DNA of 64,000 bases from Pseudorhodoferax soli (GCF_003337555.1 NZ_QPJK01000011.1:180092-244091), one strand, 5' to 3'; counted from the first letter of the stretch, positions 16,827-24,152 are shown. The notes: generated from the sequence alone by a model not told the origin. Numbers and translations are program-made.

Positions 16827-17127
16827 CTACGCGATCTGGGGCGCGTCATGGTCGCCATCGAGATCGACGCGCGACCAGGAGGACTCCCCGTTCAAGCGCA
16901 AGGCCTGCTGGTGGTAGGCGCTCCCCGCCGCCGCTGCGGATATGACGTGGAGTACTGCGTGCTCATCCGTTGGATGCGATGGCCAGCCCTCGGCCGGAGG
17001 GTCAGGCAGGTTCGGGCTCGTCAATGCGCTGGATCTCCAGCACGCCGTTGGCGTTGAAGAGGCCCCAGCCCTCGCGAACTGCCTGTGCGTTGTCAAAGTC
17101 GTCGAACGAGATGACGGTCTTGGTCAT
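16827..17127 (-). pseudogene. Frameshifted small ICE-cluster gene
   Basis: ATG 17127 with an AAGGA ribosome site starts a 41-codon frame (MTKTVISFDDFDNAQAVREG...) ending near 17003. In the next frame a second stretch to 16827 continues with protein-like sequence (DEHAVLHVISAAAAGSAYHQ). Both halves have normal codon usage, so I read this as one gene of about 95-100 codons broken by a single-base shift near 17010. It could also be two tiny genes. Function unknown. Confidence 0.45.
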
Positions 17128-17210
17128 GGTCTTCCTTGGTTGAACAGGGTCGACCGGTCCCGCGGGCTTGGAAGACCCTGGGGTTGCGTTAATGACGATG
17201 CCCCGATCTG
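17128..17210 (-). ncRNA. Short 5' leader hairpin
   Basis: On the minus strand CAACCC is followed by CAGGGTC ... GACCCTG (7-bp stem, long loop) and then the AAGGAAG ribosome site of the frameshifted gene. It has only the ribosome-site-proximal element of the leader family. Confidence 0.45.
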
Positions 17211-17226
17211 GGGGCGGTCGGAGCTA

Positions 17227-17682
17227 CTAGCGCGTGAGCCTCATCAGCAAGATGTCATCGACCACGTCGCGTGCGATGGCTTTCGCCTTCGCCACGGACG
17301 GAATCTCCCGCACATCTCTTACGAGCCATCCGCATTCGGACAGCATCACAAGTGCGGCCTCCATGGCAGCGGCGAGTTCCAGCTCCTTGGCGAGGCCGAT
17401 GGCCTCGTCGGTCAGGTCCTGCACGAGCGGTGTCACGTCGTCGTCCAACATCGAGCGCTGGCCTTCGGTGATGAGCCTGTGCACCTTGCGGAGCAAGACG
17501 ATCATGTCGGCCCGTGTTGGGGCTGCGACCGTGTCGGGTGCGGTGCTCGAGCAGTTGTCGCACGAGGCCTTCCCGTGCGGGATGATGGCGAGGCACTGCT
17601 TGCAGTTCGGCGCCAGTACGCTGGCGTCGTTCGTGAGCCCTGTCGGCCTGCGCTGCCCGACTGTGGAAGTTTGCTCGATCAT
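17227..17682 (-). CDS. Zinc-ribbon hypothetical protein
   Basis: A 151-residue protein starting MIEQTSTVGQRRPTG at ATG 17682 (AGGAG upstream). CKQC and CDNC pairs at about residues 27-45 form a likely zinc ribbon. The remaining ~100 residues are helical and acidic (DLTDEAIGLAKELELAAAME). Leader copy C lies directly upstream. No named family; nucleic-acid or protein binding through the ribbon is a guess. Confidence 0.65.
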   Translation of the reverse strand: MIEQTSTVGQRRPTGLTNDASVLAPNCKQCLAIIPHGKASCDNCSSTAPDTVAAPTRADMIVLLRKVHRLITEGQRSMLDDDVTPLVQDLTDEAIGLAKELELAAAMEAALVMLSECGWLVRDVREIPSVAKAKAIARDVVDDILLMRLTR

Positions 17683-17699
17683 GGATGTGCTCCTGTGAT

Positions 17700-17905
17700 C
17701 TGCAAGGCTTCGCCCCGACGGGGCTTGGCCCCGCATGGGTTGATGAAAGGCGGCACCGAGGTGCCGATGTGCCCAGCCACACGTGGCCGGCGCGCTTGCA
17801 GGGCTGAGCGCGCCTGGAAACCGCTTGAAGTCGGTTGACGGTTTCCCGCTGGGCCCTGCAGATGCGCAGGTGGCCCAGCGGGAAGCCGTCGCTTCCCAAG
17901 GTTGT
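17700..17905 (-). ncRNA. Structured 5' leader, copy C
   Basis: The clearest copy. On the minus strand: A:B pairing GGGAAGC (17891-17897) with GCTTCCC (17880-17886); B:C pairing TTCCCGCTGGGCC (17872-17884) with GGCCCAGCGGGAA (17843-17855), 13 bp; C:D pairing GGAAACCG (17839-17846) with CGGTTTCC (17816-17823). B is shared by A:B and B:C, and C by B:C and C:D. Further stems follow (GGCGCGCT/AGCGCGCC, GGCACC/GGTGCC, GGGGCC-type hairpin) before the ribosome site of the zinc-ribbon gene. Confidence 0.7.
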
Positions 17906-17916
17906 GGATCAGGAGA

Positions 17917-18219
17917 TCAGTACTCGGATGGCAGCAGCACCGTCGTCACGCTGCGGTCCCACTCCGTGATCACGTAGATCTTCAGGTCCTGATCGACCTG
18001 GTAGGCCGAGACCAGACGGTCTTCACCTTTCAGTGCCCGGTCGTTCAAGGCCTTGTCGCTCGCGCAGACATCGCCCCAGTCGCCCGAGCCGTGCCGCTTG
18101 AGGTACGGGGCCGGGTTCATGCGGCCCGCCATGACAAGGTCCCAGATGCCGCTGGTGACGACGAGGTCGCCGAGCGGGAACTTGACGCCCTCCAGGGGGA
18201 TGGCCGTGATGCTCAGCAT
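17917..18219 (-). CDS. Conserved plasmid/ICE small protein
   Basis: A 100-residue protein starting at ATG 18219. The C-terminal pattern RALKGEDRLVSAYQVDQDL then ITEWDRSVTTVLLPSEY resembles a small family often annotated only as plasmid-related protein; that is from memory and not a search. Compact alpha/beta, no signal peptide. It overlaps the upstream gene by 7 bp. Function unknown. Confidence 0.65.
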   Translation of the reverse strand: MLSITAIPLEGVKFPLGDLVVTSGIWDLVMAGRMNPAPYLKRHGSGDWGDVCASDKALNDRALKGEDRLVSAYQVDQDLKIYVITEWDRSVTTVLLPSEY

Positions 18220-18560
18220 GGCTGGGCTCCTTGACCGTCCTCCGACGCGGTCCGCAGGGCATTGGCACGCGACGCGGGCAGCAAGTTCACCTGGCCGGTG
18301 AGGCCGGGCAACACGATCTCGACCAGCGGCTCCCCGAGCTTGGCCTCCACCTCGGCGCGCAGCGCCTTCGTGAGCAGCAGGTCTTCTCCTTCGAACTCGA
18401 AGTAGAAGAACGGTTGGCCGGCCAGGCGCGCAATGCCGGCCGATTCGTCCTTGAGCGCCGACAAGGCCAGCTCGACGAGCTCCGGATCGACCTGCGGTGC
18501 CTTCGCCGGTGCCGGACTGACGTTGGCGCCGCTGTCGGCACCTGGATGGACTGACTTCAT
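18213..18560 (-). CDS. Small ICE-cluster hypothetical protein
   Basis: A 115-residue protein (MKSVHPGADSGANVSPAPAK...) with a disordered Pro/Ala N-terminus and a folded C-terminal part with strands and helices (PFFYFEFEGEDLLLTKALR). ATG 18560 has AAGGAG about 6 nt upstream. Coupled to the next gene. Function unknown. Confidence 0.6.
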   Translation of the reverse strand: MKSVHPGADSGANVSPAPAKAPQVDPELVELALSALKDESAGIARLAGQPFFYFEFEGEDLLLTKALRAEVEAKLGEPLVEIVLPGLTGQVNLLPASRANALRTASEDGQGAQPC

Positions 18561-18660
18561 GGTTTCTCCTTCGATGGTTCGAGGGAGCCATCCCCAGAAG
18601 GATGTGCATCCCTCCGGGGTGGTTGAAGTGCTGGCCAGCGTGCGCTGGAGCACTGGCGGT
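18561..18660 (-). ncRNA. Short 5' leader
   Basis: Minus strand: AGTGCT/AGCACT stem enclosing a CCAGCG/CGCTGG pair, then CAACC followed by a CCCC...GGGG hairpin with inner AGG/CCT pairs, then the AAGGAG ribosome site. It is a short version of the leaders around it. Confidence 0.5.
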
Positions 18661-18675
18661 CGCCCGATCTCGCGA

Positions 18676-19824
18676 TCAGGTGATCTTCACGATCTGGCCC
18701 AGCCGGTAGTCCGGCGTGAACTCGATCGCATTGATGACCGGGACGAACCGGTCGAGCATCGTGACGGTGTGGGTGACTTCGCCCTTCTCGTCAACGTCCG
18801 TGGCGACGGTGCGCTGCTTGCGCTTGTAGGTGTCGCCCTTGAGCAGGAACACGCGGCCGTCCTCGGACTCGAAGCGCCCTGTGATCTGGCCCGCGGCCAA
18901 GGCCAAGGCCATGTGCCATGGGGTCATCTCGCGCAGCGGCGGCCGGCAGGCCCCTGTCGTTTGGCGAAAGTGCGTCGCAAAGGCCTGCCACAGCAGGTGA
19001 CCCCGGTAGCGCTGCAGCTCGTCGCCGAGCTGCTCCGCATCAATGCGCACCGCGTGGAACGTGAACTCCTGGTCGGCAACGCTTGGCACCAGGTACGGTG
19101 CGTCTGTCCATTCCTCGGGCAGCACGGCAGCGCCGTCGACCGAGGCCTGGGCACGCGCGAGCATGTCCTGCACGGCCTTGCTCGGGTTTCCTGCCTTGCG
19201 GCGGCGACCGACCACGACGCACTGCCTGAAGCGCTGCTCGGGGGCCATGAAGACCCGCACGTCCTGGTAGTTGCGGGCCAGATGGCTGCGCATCTCGTCG
19301 TCCAGCGCATAGTGCGGAACGATGAAGACCAGGATGCCGCCGTTGGCGAGCAACGGCGTGGACTTGAACAGGAACGTGCGTTCGAGGCGCTCCGCCTTCT
19401 CTGCGTCGGCATCGCCGGCCTTGCCATTGGCCTGGTCAGCGACACCGAAACCGTACGGCGGGCTCAGGAACAGCAGGCCGATGGATCGGGCCTTGATGAC
19501 GACGTCATGGAAATCCGCGTGGATCACGCGGCCCAGCACCTGCTTAGCGTGCCAGGCACGCTCCCTGTCGAACTCGACGCCCAGGGCCTCGATGTCGATG
19601 GTGCGGCTGGCAGGCTCATCGTCGGCTGTGCCGGCTGTGTGAAGCAGGCCGTGCCGCACATCTGCCAGCGCGGTGCCCTCCCCGCAGCACGGGTCGAGCA
19701 GCCTGAACGGGCCTGGGCCTGTACAGCGCAGCATGCCGATGACGCGTTCCAGCGTGACCTCGTCGGTCGGGTAGTACCCTGCCTTGACGAAGTTCTGCGC
19801 CAGGCGCGCGAACATGAGCGCCAT
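18676..19824 (-). CDS. DUF6094-like SAM-dependent methylase-like protein
   Basis: A 382-residue protein. Residues ~20-130 form a Rossmann methylase fold: motif I LLDPCCGEGTAL, an acidic position in GVEFD, and motif IV LLFLSPPYGFGV, which fits the S/N-PP-Y catalytic loop of amino methylases. The C-terminal ~200 residues are alpha/beta without a recognised target-recognition domain and include a Lys/Arg-rich segment (KGDTYKRKQRTVATDVD). The pattern matches DUF6094 proteins from ICE modules. DNA methylation of the element is plausible, but activity is not shown. It follows the 19826-20137 gene with a 1-bp gap. Confidence 0.75.
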   Translation of the reverse strand: MALMFARLAQNFVKAGYYPTDEVTLERVIGMLRCTGPGPFRLLDPCCGEGTALADVRHGLLHTAGTADDEPASRTIDIEALGVEFDRERAWHAKQVLGRVIHADFHDVVIKARSIGLLFLSPPYGFGVADQANGKAGDADAEKAERLERTFLFKSTPLLANGGILVFIVPHYALDDEMRSHLARNYQDVRVFMAPEQRFRQCVVVGRRRKAGNPSKAVQDMLARAQASVDGAAVLPEEWTDAPYLVPSVADQEFTFHAVRIDAEQLGDELQRYRGHLLWQAFATHFRQTTGACRPPLREMTPWHMALALAAGQITGRFESEDGRVFLLKGDTYKRKQRTVATDVDEKGEVTHTVTMLDRFVPVINAIEFTPDYRLGQIVKIT

Positions 19825-19825
19825 C

Positions 19826-20137
19826 TCAGGCCTCCTGCTTCAGGACCTGGAGCTCGGCGCCGAAGACCAACGGTGCGTTCTCGGGGCTGGATGGACCGTT
19901 CTGCTTGACCCACCATTCCGGAGGATCCAGCGGATAGGCCAGCACACCCAGGTAGCCGCAGTCGATGGCATAGCCGACGACCTTGGCGGCGCCGATGCGG
20001 TTGACCCGCACGTAGATGGTCTGGCCGATGGCCGGCACCGGGTCCTTGCCGGACCACTTGGGCAGGTCGCTGCGTTCCATGTCGGTGGTGTGCGCGGGCA
20101 CGTCCTTCAGACGGATGAGCGTGGTGGGAGTCAACAT
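19826..20137 (-). CDS. Small ICE-cluster hypothetical protein
   Basis: A 103-residue protein starting MLTPTTLIRLKDVPAHTTDM at ATG 20137, with an excellent AAGGAGG ribosome site 6 nt upstream. Beta-rich, containing IGQTIYVRVNRIGAAKVVGY, which resembles a small OB/SH3-like barrel. It is co-transcribed with the DUF6094-like gene and sits downstream of leader copy E. Function unknown. Confidence 0.65.
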   Translation of the reverse strand: MLTPTTLIRLKDVPAHTTDMERSDLPKWSGKDPVPAIGQTIYVRVNRIGAAKVVGYAIDCGYLGVLAYPLDPPEWWVKQNGPSSPENAPLVFGAELQVLKQEA

Positions 20138-20149
20138 GTCAAACCTCCT

Positions 20150-20351
20150 TCAATGGCGGACGGGAGGCCACCTGGACAGGTGACTTCCTGTCCAGGTTGA
20201 TGAAACGACGGGTTCAAGGTAATGCCTCACCGCGGGTGCGGCGGGTGCGCTTTCAAGGCTGAGCACACCGAGAAGTCCAAGGGTGAATGAACGGATGGAC
20301 TTCCACAGCGACCGGCCAGTACGGCTGGACGCTGTGGGAGCCCATCGGGCT
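20150..20351 (-). ncRNA. Structured 5' leader, copy E (divergent sequence)
   Basis: Sequence differs from copies A-D but the fold is kept. Minus strand: A:B GAGCCC/GGGCTC (20337-20351), B:C CCACAGCG/CGCTGTGG, C:D GAAGTCCA/TGGACTTC, then GTGTGCT/AGCGCAC (with a G-U pair), and a ribosome-site-proximal stem ACCTGGACAGG/CCTGTCCAGGT next to AAGGAGG. The changes relative to other copies are compensatory. Confidence 0.65.
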
Positions 20352-20647
20352 CGGGCTTTGATGGAGGTGTTTGACGCTACCCCTGGCTACCAGGTCAAGC
20401 TCGCGTGGACGCGAGCCCTGCCTGGCATGCCGGCCACCGATGCGGGGTCCAGGTGGCCTAGGAAAGGCGCGGGAGTCGCACGGAGGTCTGGCTCTGGCCA
20501 CCATACCCTCGACCGCAAAGGCCGCGGCGCATCAGGTCGCCGCCACCCCGGCTGTGACAAGCCCCGCGTGGCGGGCTGTTCCATGCGGCCACCGTCAGGG
20601 CGTCAGCTGCATGGAACAACCCGCGCGCGGGTTGTTCGGGACCATCG
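20352..20647 (-). other. Gene-free stretch with strong hairpins
   Basis: No supported gene. A perfect 24-bp palindrome lies at 20614-20637 (arms GAACAACCCGCG and CGCGGGTTGTTC), just downstream of the DUF3275-like stop on the minus strand. A flanking inverted repeat, GTTCCATGC/GCATGGAAC, encloses about 20578-20617. There is no T-run, so these may be a processing, stability or Rho-linked end structure. Confidence 0.45.
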
Positions 20648-21310
20648 CTATGCGACGGCCTCAACAGGATGGAAGGTCTGCTCCATCGGTTTGAAGGTGT
20701 AGTCCAGCTTGCCCAGCAGCTCGGCCTGCTTGCGGAAGGTGAGTCGGTCCACGGTCGGGTCGAGCTTGACGGGCTCGCGGCCTTGGATGCGTGCCCAGAG
20801 CTCTTCGCCGAACAGTGCACCCAGCTCGTCGCCTGGCGTCGGCGCAGTCTCGAGTTTTGAGGCAGATGGCTTGCCACCCTTGGGCTTGCCGATGCTCTTG
20901 AGCTTGGCCTTCAGGGCCGCGATGCTGACACCGTCGGATGCTTGCGCTTCCTCGGGCTCGGGGGCCGGTGCTTCGGCGGCCGCGGGGACGCGCAGAGGCT
21001 TGCGCTCGTCGATCGGATCCGGCTCGGACTGCTCCGGCATGTCTTCCAGGTCGCTGGCTTCCTGGATCTGCAGGTCGTGCAGCCGGGCGCGCAGCTCGGT
21101 GACGCCGCGGCCGAAGGCAACGTACTGGGCCAGGAAGATCTCCGAGACCCAGACCGTGGCCCGGTACTCGCCCTCGTCGAAGGCGTCCAGCAGCTGGTCC
21201 TTGACCTTGAATTCACCGATCTCGGTGCTCAGGTCCGCGACGGCGAAGGGCCCGTTGCGGCTTTGACGGATCTTGCGGACCCGCAGCGTCGTGTTCTCGA
21301 TCTTGATCAT
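20648..21310 (-). CDS. DUF3275-like ICE protein
   Basis: A 220-residue protein starting MIKIENTTLRVRKIRQSRNG at ATG 21310. The N-terminal ~95 residues are a beta-rich domain (FAVADLSTEIGEFKVKDQLL ... YRATVWVSEIFLAQYVAFGR) matching DUF3275 proteins of ICE modules. A Pro/Ala/Glu linker follows, then a conserved C-terminal helix region (GDELGALFGEELWARIQGRE ... KLDPTVDRLTFRKQ). DUF3275, DUF3577 and RadC commonly occur together in SPI-7/PFGI-like elements; role unknown, possibly replication or DNA processing of the element. Confidence 0.75.
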   Translation of the reverse strand: MIKIENTTLRVRKIRQSRNGPFAVADLSTEIGEFKVKDQLLDAFDEGEYRATVWVSEIFLAQYVAFGRGVTELRARLHDLQIQEASDLEDMPEQSEPDPIDERKPLRVPAAAEAPAPEPEEAQASDGVSIAALKAKLKSIGKPKGGKPSASKLETAPTPGDELGALFGEELWARIQGREPVKLDPTVDRLTFRKQAELLGKLDYTFKPMEQTFHPVEAVA

Positions 21311-21410
21311 GGTGTGCTCCGTTTGAAGAAATGGGAGCACCTCCGCGACGGGATGCGTGATCCCGTGGGGAAAGAGGAAGAAGCCGCGCCGAGGACCGGC
21401 GACGACAAAG
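21311..21410 (-). ncRNA. Short 5' leader of the DUF3275-like gene
   Basis: Minus strand: a CACGGGAT/ATCCCGTCG-type stem (about 21338-21362) followed by GAGGTGCTCCC/GGAGCAC complementarity near the start codon. This is the ribosome-site-proximal hairpin of the leader family. Confidence 0.5.
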
Positions 21411-21715
21411 GAAGGGGAAATAAGGTTGCGCCCAACCAGCCACCGGCTGGTCGGGAGCACTCGGCTCTGATGATCCGACAGGTGTCCGACCTGCCAGGTG
21501 CTGGGCGCCATAACGAGGTGTGCATCAGCGGAGTGGCGCCGCTACTTTTGCCCCAGTCTTTCGACGTTCACCTCTCAGGGGCTGAGGTGCTTCACCGGCA
21601 AGCCGGCCTCTGGTTGTTCAAGTGGTACCAGCAAACACTCGGAGAGCGTGCGAAGGATAGCGGAACTGCGCCTCCTTCGGTAGTAGCCATTGGCTACTTA
21701 TGTGCATTCTCGAAA
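21411..21715. other. Gene-free stretch
   Basis: No credible gene on either strand. Several short inverted repeats are visible (for example GAAGGA/TCCTTC-type pairs near 21650-21680 and ACAGGTGTCCGACCTG near 21478). The DUF3275-like transcript probably starts here or reads through from upstream. Confidence 0.35.
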
Positions 21716-21716
21716 T

Positions 21717-21756
21717 GAAACACCCCCGAGCCGCAGAGCGACTCGAGGGTGTTCAG
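21717..21756 (-). terminator. Terminator of the DUF3577-like gene
   Basis: On the minus strand, directly after the DUF3577-like stop, AACACCC TCGAGTCGC pairs with GCGGCTCG GGGGTGTT (16-bp imperfect stem) followed by TCATTT. A strong GC stem with a short T-rich tail suggests an intrinsic terminator, though the T-run is weak. Confidence 0.55.
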
Positions 21757-21762
21757 GCTTCG

Positions 21763-22488
21763 TCAGTTGCGAGCGTACCGGTCGGACCGCGTGTCGCCAC
21801 GTTGGTCACGGCCCTGATGCTGCCGTTCTTCACGACGATCACTGCCGCGCTCACCACCACGACTGCGCTGACCTTGACCCCGGTCGCCAGCATGGTGCTG
21901 GCCTTGGGGGCGCTGGTTCGCAGGCTCGCGGCGTTGCGGCGGCTCGGCAGGATTGGCTTCCTGCGGCTGGTCGGTGTCGGTGTTGCCACCATCACCTGCG
22001 TCGCCAGGCTCAGCGCCGGCGTCGTCCACACCACCAGCATCGCCCTCCTCCGGCTCCTCGCGCTTGTAGACGAGCTCACCGTCCACTTTGGCGGAGGTGA
22101 TCAGGAGCAGACGCGCCTTGATCAAGGACGCGGTCTCCATCTCGTCGCTACGCTGTCCATTGCGGCCATCGCGCTTGCGGCGCTCGTACGTGTGGACATA
22201 GAGGTCTGCGGCCCTGAACGCCACGATGACCTTCCGTTCGGCATTGACCGCTTCTTCCAGGTCGGAGATGACCTGGATCGCGTCCTCGCCCACTACCTTC
22301 AGATCGAAGTAGGTGTACTGCGGTGAATCAGAACTGCCCCGCAGCGCGTTGATGGCGCAACTGAGGAACGGTTCGGCGCGCCGGCCGCCACTGCGGTTGT
22401 TGGTCTCGACCCAGCGCACGCGGTTGAGATAGCCGATGCCGCTCGCATGCAGGTTGAAAAACTGCTTATCTTGGGTGTCGTTCGCCAT
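21763..22488 (-). CDS. DUF3577 / STY4534-family ICE protein
   Basis: A 241-residue protein starting MANDTQDKQFFNLHASGIGY at ATG 22488 (GGAG ~9 nt upstream). The first ~130 residues match DUF3577 (STY4534-family ICE replication protein): HASGIGYLNRVRWVE, FLSCAINALRGSSDSPQYTY, VAFRAADLYVHTY. The rest is a long disordered tail rich in Glu, Asp, Gly, Gln and Arg, longer than the domain itself. The domain looks like a single-strand-binding-type OB barrel, consistent with element replication, but that role is family lore and not shown here. A sigma-70-like promoter lies at 22683-22711. Confidence 0.85.
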   Translation of the reverse strand: MANDTQDKQFFNLHASGIGYLNRVRWVETNNRSGGRRAEPFLSCAINALRGSSDSPQYTYFDLKVVGEDAIQVISDLEEAVNAERKVIVAFRAADLYVHTYERRKRDGRNGQRSDEMETASLIKARLLLITSAKVDGELVYKREEPEEGDAGGVDDAGAEPGDAGDGGNTDTDQPQEANPAEPPQRREPANQRPQGQHHAGDRGQGQRSRGGERGSDRREERQHQGRDQRGDTRSDRYARN

Positions 22489-22600
22489 GATGATGATCTC
22501 CAAAAGAAGGACAGGAGATCGGCGCACCCATGCCGCAACCCAGAGGGTCGGACAGGGAGACTGATCTTCCCCGTCCGGGTTGCAAGGATGGAAATGTTCT
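22489..22600 (-). ncRNA. Short 5' leader of the DUF3577-like gene
   Basis: Minus strand: GCAACCC (about 22575) pairs with GGGTTGC (about 22542), enclosing GGACGGGGA/TCCCTGTCC, then the GGAG ribosome site. Same CAACC-plus-hairpin plan as the other leaders. Confidence 0.5.
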
Positions 22601-22682
22601 GGACCTGGCCTTGGGGGCCGAGCCGTGCGCTTTTCAAGAACCGAAGCGCCTCTGTGGTGCCTTGCGGCAGTACACGGAGCGC

Positions 22683-22711
22683 AATCTAGTGGGTTGATGC
22701 TGGAACGTCAA
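22683..22711 (-). promoter_or_regulatory. Sigma-70-like promoter of the DUF3577-like gene
   Basis: Minus strand: TTGACG (22706-22711), 17-bp spacer, TAGATT (22683-22688), pointing to the DUF3577-like gene. The -35 overlaps the 18-bp repeat at 22707-22724, which also occurs at 24135-24152. Confidence 0.6.
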
Positions 22712-22724
22712 ACGCAGTTGACAC
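22707..22724. promoter_or_regulatory. Operator-like 18-bp repeat, copy 1
   Basis: GTCAAACGCAGTTGACAC. It contains the inverted repeat GTCAA-6nt-TTGAC and overlaps the -35 of the DUF3577-like promoter. An identical 18-mer at 24135-24152 overlaps another -35 on the same strand, which suggests shared control by one regulator. Confidence 0.55.
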
Positions 22725-22756
22725 CGGCTCTCGCACCCACAGGATCGCAACGCCTT

Positions 22757-23284
22757 CTAGATCAGCCCCATCTCTGCCATGCTTCGCACTGTCGTGCTGA
22801 TCACGATCAGGTGGTCAAGAACACGGCAGTCCACCAGCTTCAAGGCGGCCTGCAGCTGCGACGTCAGGTGCTCGTCGGCCTTGGACGGTTCGGCCGTGCC
22901 CGAAGGGTGGTTGTGGAACAGGATGCATGCGCTCGAGTTGTGGAGCATGGCGTGCTTCACGACCTCGCGCGGATACACGACGGCTTGCGACACGGAGCCT
23001 CGAAAGAGCTCCTCGACAGCGATCACGGCATGCTGACAGTTGAGGAACACGACGCCGAAGACTTCGTGCTCCAACGTGCCCAGCTTGACGCGCAGGTACT
23101 CCTTCACCGTGGACGGTCCGTCGAGGACAGGGGTGTGCGTCAGGCGGGCTTCAAGGACCTGCTGCGCTGCTTGCAAGATCTCCGCGGGGCGCACCGTGCG
23201 GTACACGCCGCTCACGTCGCGCACGGACAGGCCGCGCTCGCGCTGATGGCCGAACCGCGAGCGGGTTGCGTTGAAGGATGACAT
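22757..23284 (-). CDS. radC: RadC-like JAB-domain protein
   Basis: A 175-residue protein starting MSSFNATRSRFGHQRERG at ATG 23284 with AGGAG upstream. It has the RadC/JAB metal-binding signature HNHPSGTAEPSKAD (about residues 128-141), the upstream conserved stretch EVFGVVFLNCQHAVIAVEEL, and LDHLIVIS. The N-terminal helix-hairpin-helix part of chromosomal RadC is absent, which is normal for mobile-element RadC proteins. Despite the name, a DNA-repair role is doubtful; the molecular function of the family is unsettled. It is common next to DUF3577-type genes in ICEs. Confidence 0.88.
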   Translation of the reverse strand: MSSFNATRSRFGHQRERGLSVRDVSGVYRTVRPAEILQAAQQVLEARLTHTPVLDGPSTVKEYLRVKLGTLEHEVFGVVFLNCQHAVIAVEELFRGSVSQAVVYPREVVKHAMLHNSSACILFHNHPSGTAEPSKADEHLTSQLQAALKLVDCRVLDHLIVISTTVRSMAEMGLI

Positions 23285-23500
23285 GAATTCTCCTGCTGGT
23301 GGCGGCAGGACCCCTGACGGGATCTGGCCCGCCAGGGTTTGAATGAACGGTGGTGACCAATGCCGATGCACCGAGACGAAGAGGAATAGCTGTCGGTGCA
23401 CCGCGCTTGAGCCTTCGATGCGAAACTCACGTGATGCCACGCAAGTTCACGCTGATCGAAGGCTCAGGCGGCAAGGCCGATCTGTCGCATGTGCTCGAAG
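23285..23500 (-). ncRNA. 5' leader of the radC-like gene
   Basis: Minus strand: TGAGCCTTCGAT pairs with ATCGAAGGCTCA (12 bp, about 23408-23470), then TGCACCGA/TCGGTGCA (about 23365-23400), then a CCCTG-CGGG/CCCG-CAGGG stem (about 23308-23335) next to AGGAG. A structured leader before radC is expected from the published radC RNA motif, which this may belong to. Confidence 0.6.
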
Positions 23501-23518
23501 AGATGGATGCGCGCGACG

Positions 23519-23797
23519 CTATTGAGCGCCTGCGTGCGATGGCGAGACAGCGCAAAGCTGCAGCAAACTCTGTTCTCGCAGTCGTTGCACAAGCGCCGTC
23601 GGAAGGCCGGCCAGCAGATCCGGCCGGGCAAAGCACGACCGGACCAGCCTGACCATCGAGCAGACTTCGCCAGGGGCGACTTCTGCACGCAGCGTTTCCA
23701 GACGGTCGAAGTCCGCTTCCTCCGCGGTGTTGATCCAGTCGTTGAACTCCACATGGAACAGCTTGCGCTGCTCTTCGTTCCAGGGTTGCATCTGCAT
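23519..23797 (-). CDS. Small ICE-cluster hypothetical protein
   Basis: A 92-residue protein starting MQMQPWNEEQRKLFHVEFND at ATG 23797 (TTGGAGAA upstream). Helical throughout, with Trp and acidic residues (WINTAEEADFDRLETLRAEV) and three Cys. It sits between leader copy D and the radC leader. Function unknown. Confidence 0.6.
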   Translation of the reverse strand: MQMQPWNEEQRKLFHVEFNDWINTAEEADFDRLETLRAEVAPGEVCSMVRLVRSCFARPDLLAGLPTALVQRLREQSLLQLCAVSPSHAGAQ

Positions 23798-23829
23798 GGT
23801 GTTCTCCAAGAAGTTGAAGGCACCGACGC

Positions 23830-24046
23830 CCATCGGGGCGTGGGAGCCCCATGGGGTTGAAAGAACGCAGGTCATGCCCCCGGGACGGGATGCAGGATCC
23901 CGCGCGGGTTGAGGGTGAGATTGCCTGGACCGGTCGCCCGGTCACGCGCGCTTGCAAGGCTGAACGCGCCTGAAACCATCGTGGTTTGGATGGATGGTTT
24001 CCCGCAGCGCCCGGATCTCCCAGACGCTGCGGGAAGCCATCGGCTT
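23830..24046 (-). ncRNA. Structured 5' leader, copy D
   Basis: Minus strand: A:B AAGCC/GGCTT (24034-24046), B:C CCCGCAGCG/CGCTGCGGG, C:D GAAACCATC/GATGGTTTC, then GGCGCGTT/AGCGCGC, CCGGTC/GACCGG-type pairs, CAACCC with GCGGGATCC/GGATCCCG-type stem, and a final CCCATGGGGC/GCCCCGATGGG stem before the ribosome site. The C:D and B:C arms differ from copy C by paired changes. Confidence 0.65.
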
Positions 24047-24134
24047 GCCTGGTGCAAGACAGCCTCGCACGCCCATCCCTCGAAGGGTGACGGCCGAGGC
24101 CTGGCGGCGCAGCTTCACTTCTTCAGCAGCGGCT

Positions 24135-24152
24135 GTCAAACGCAGTTGACAC
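24135..24152. promoter_or_regulatory. Operator-like 18-bp repeat, copy 2, with -35 box
   Basis: Identical to 22707-22724. On the minus strand it provides TTGACA (24134-24139), a consensus -35 box pointing into leader copy D; the expected -10 region (about 24110-24117) is weak. The inverted repeat is TGTCAA-6nt-TTGACA. Confidence 0.5.

Noticed and set aside
18433..19908. 491-codon plus-strand frame across the DUF6094-like gene
   Set aside because: Shadow; composition of an antisense frame in high-GC DNA.
23350..23652. Plus-strand 100-codon frame
   Set aside because: Overlaps the minus-strand 23519-23797 gene and the radC leader hairpins; no ribosome site.
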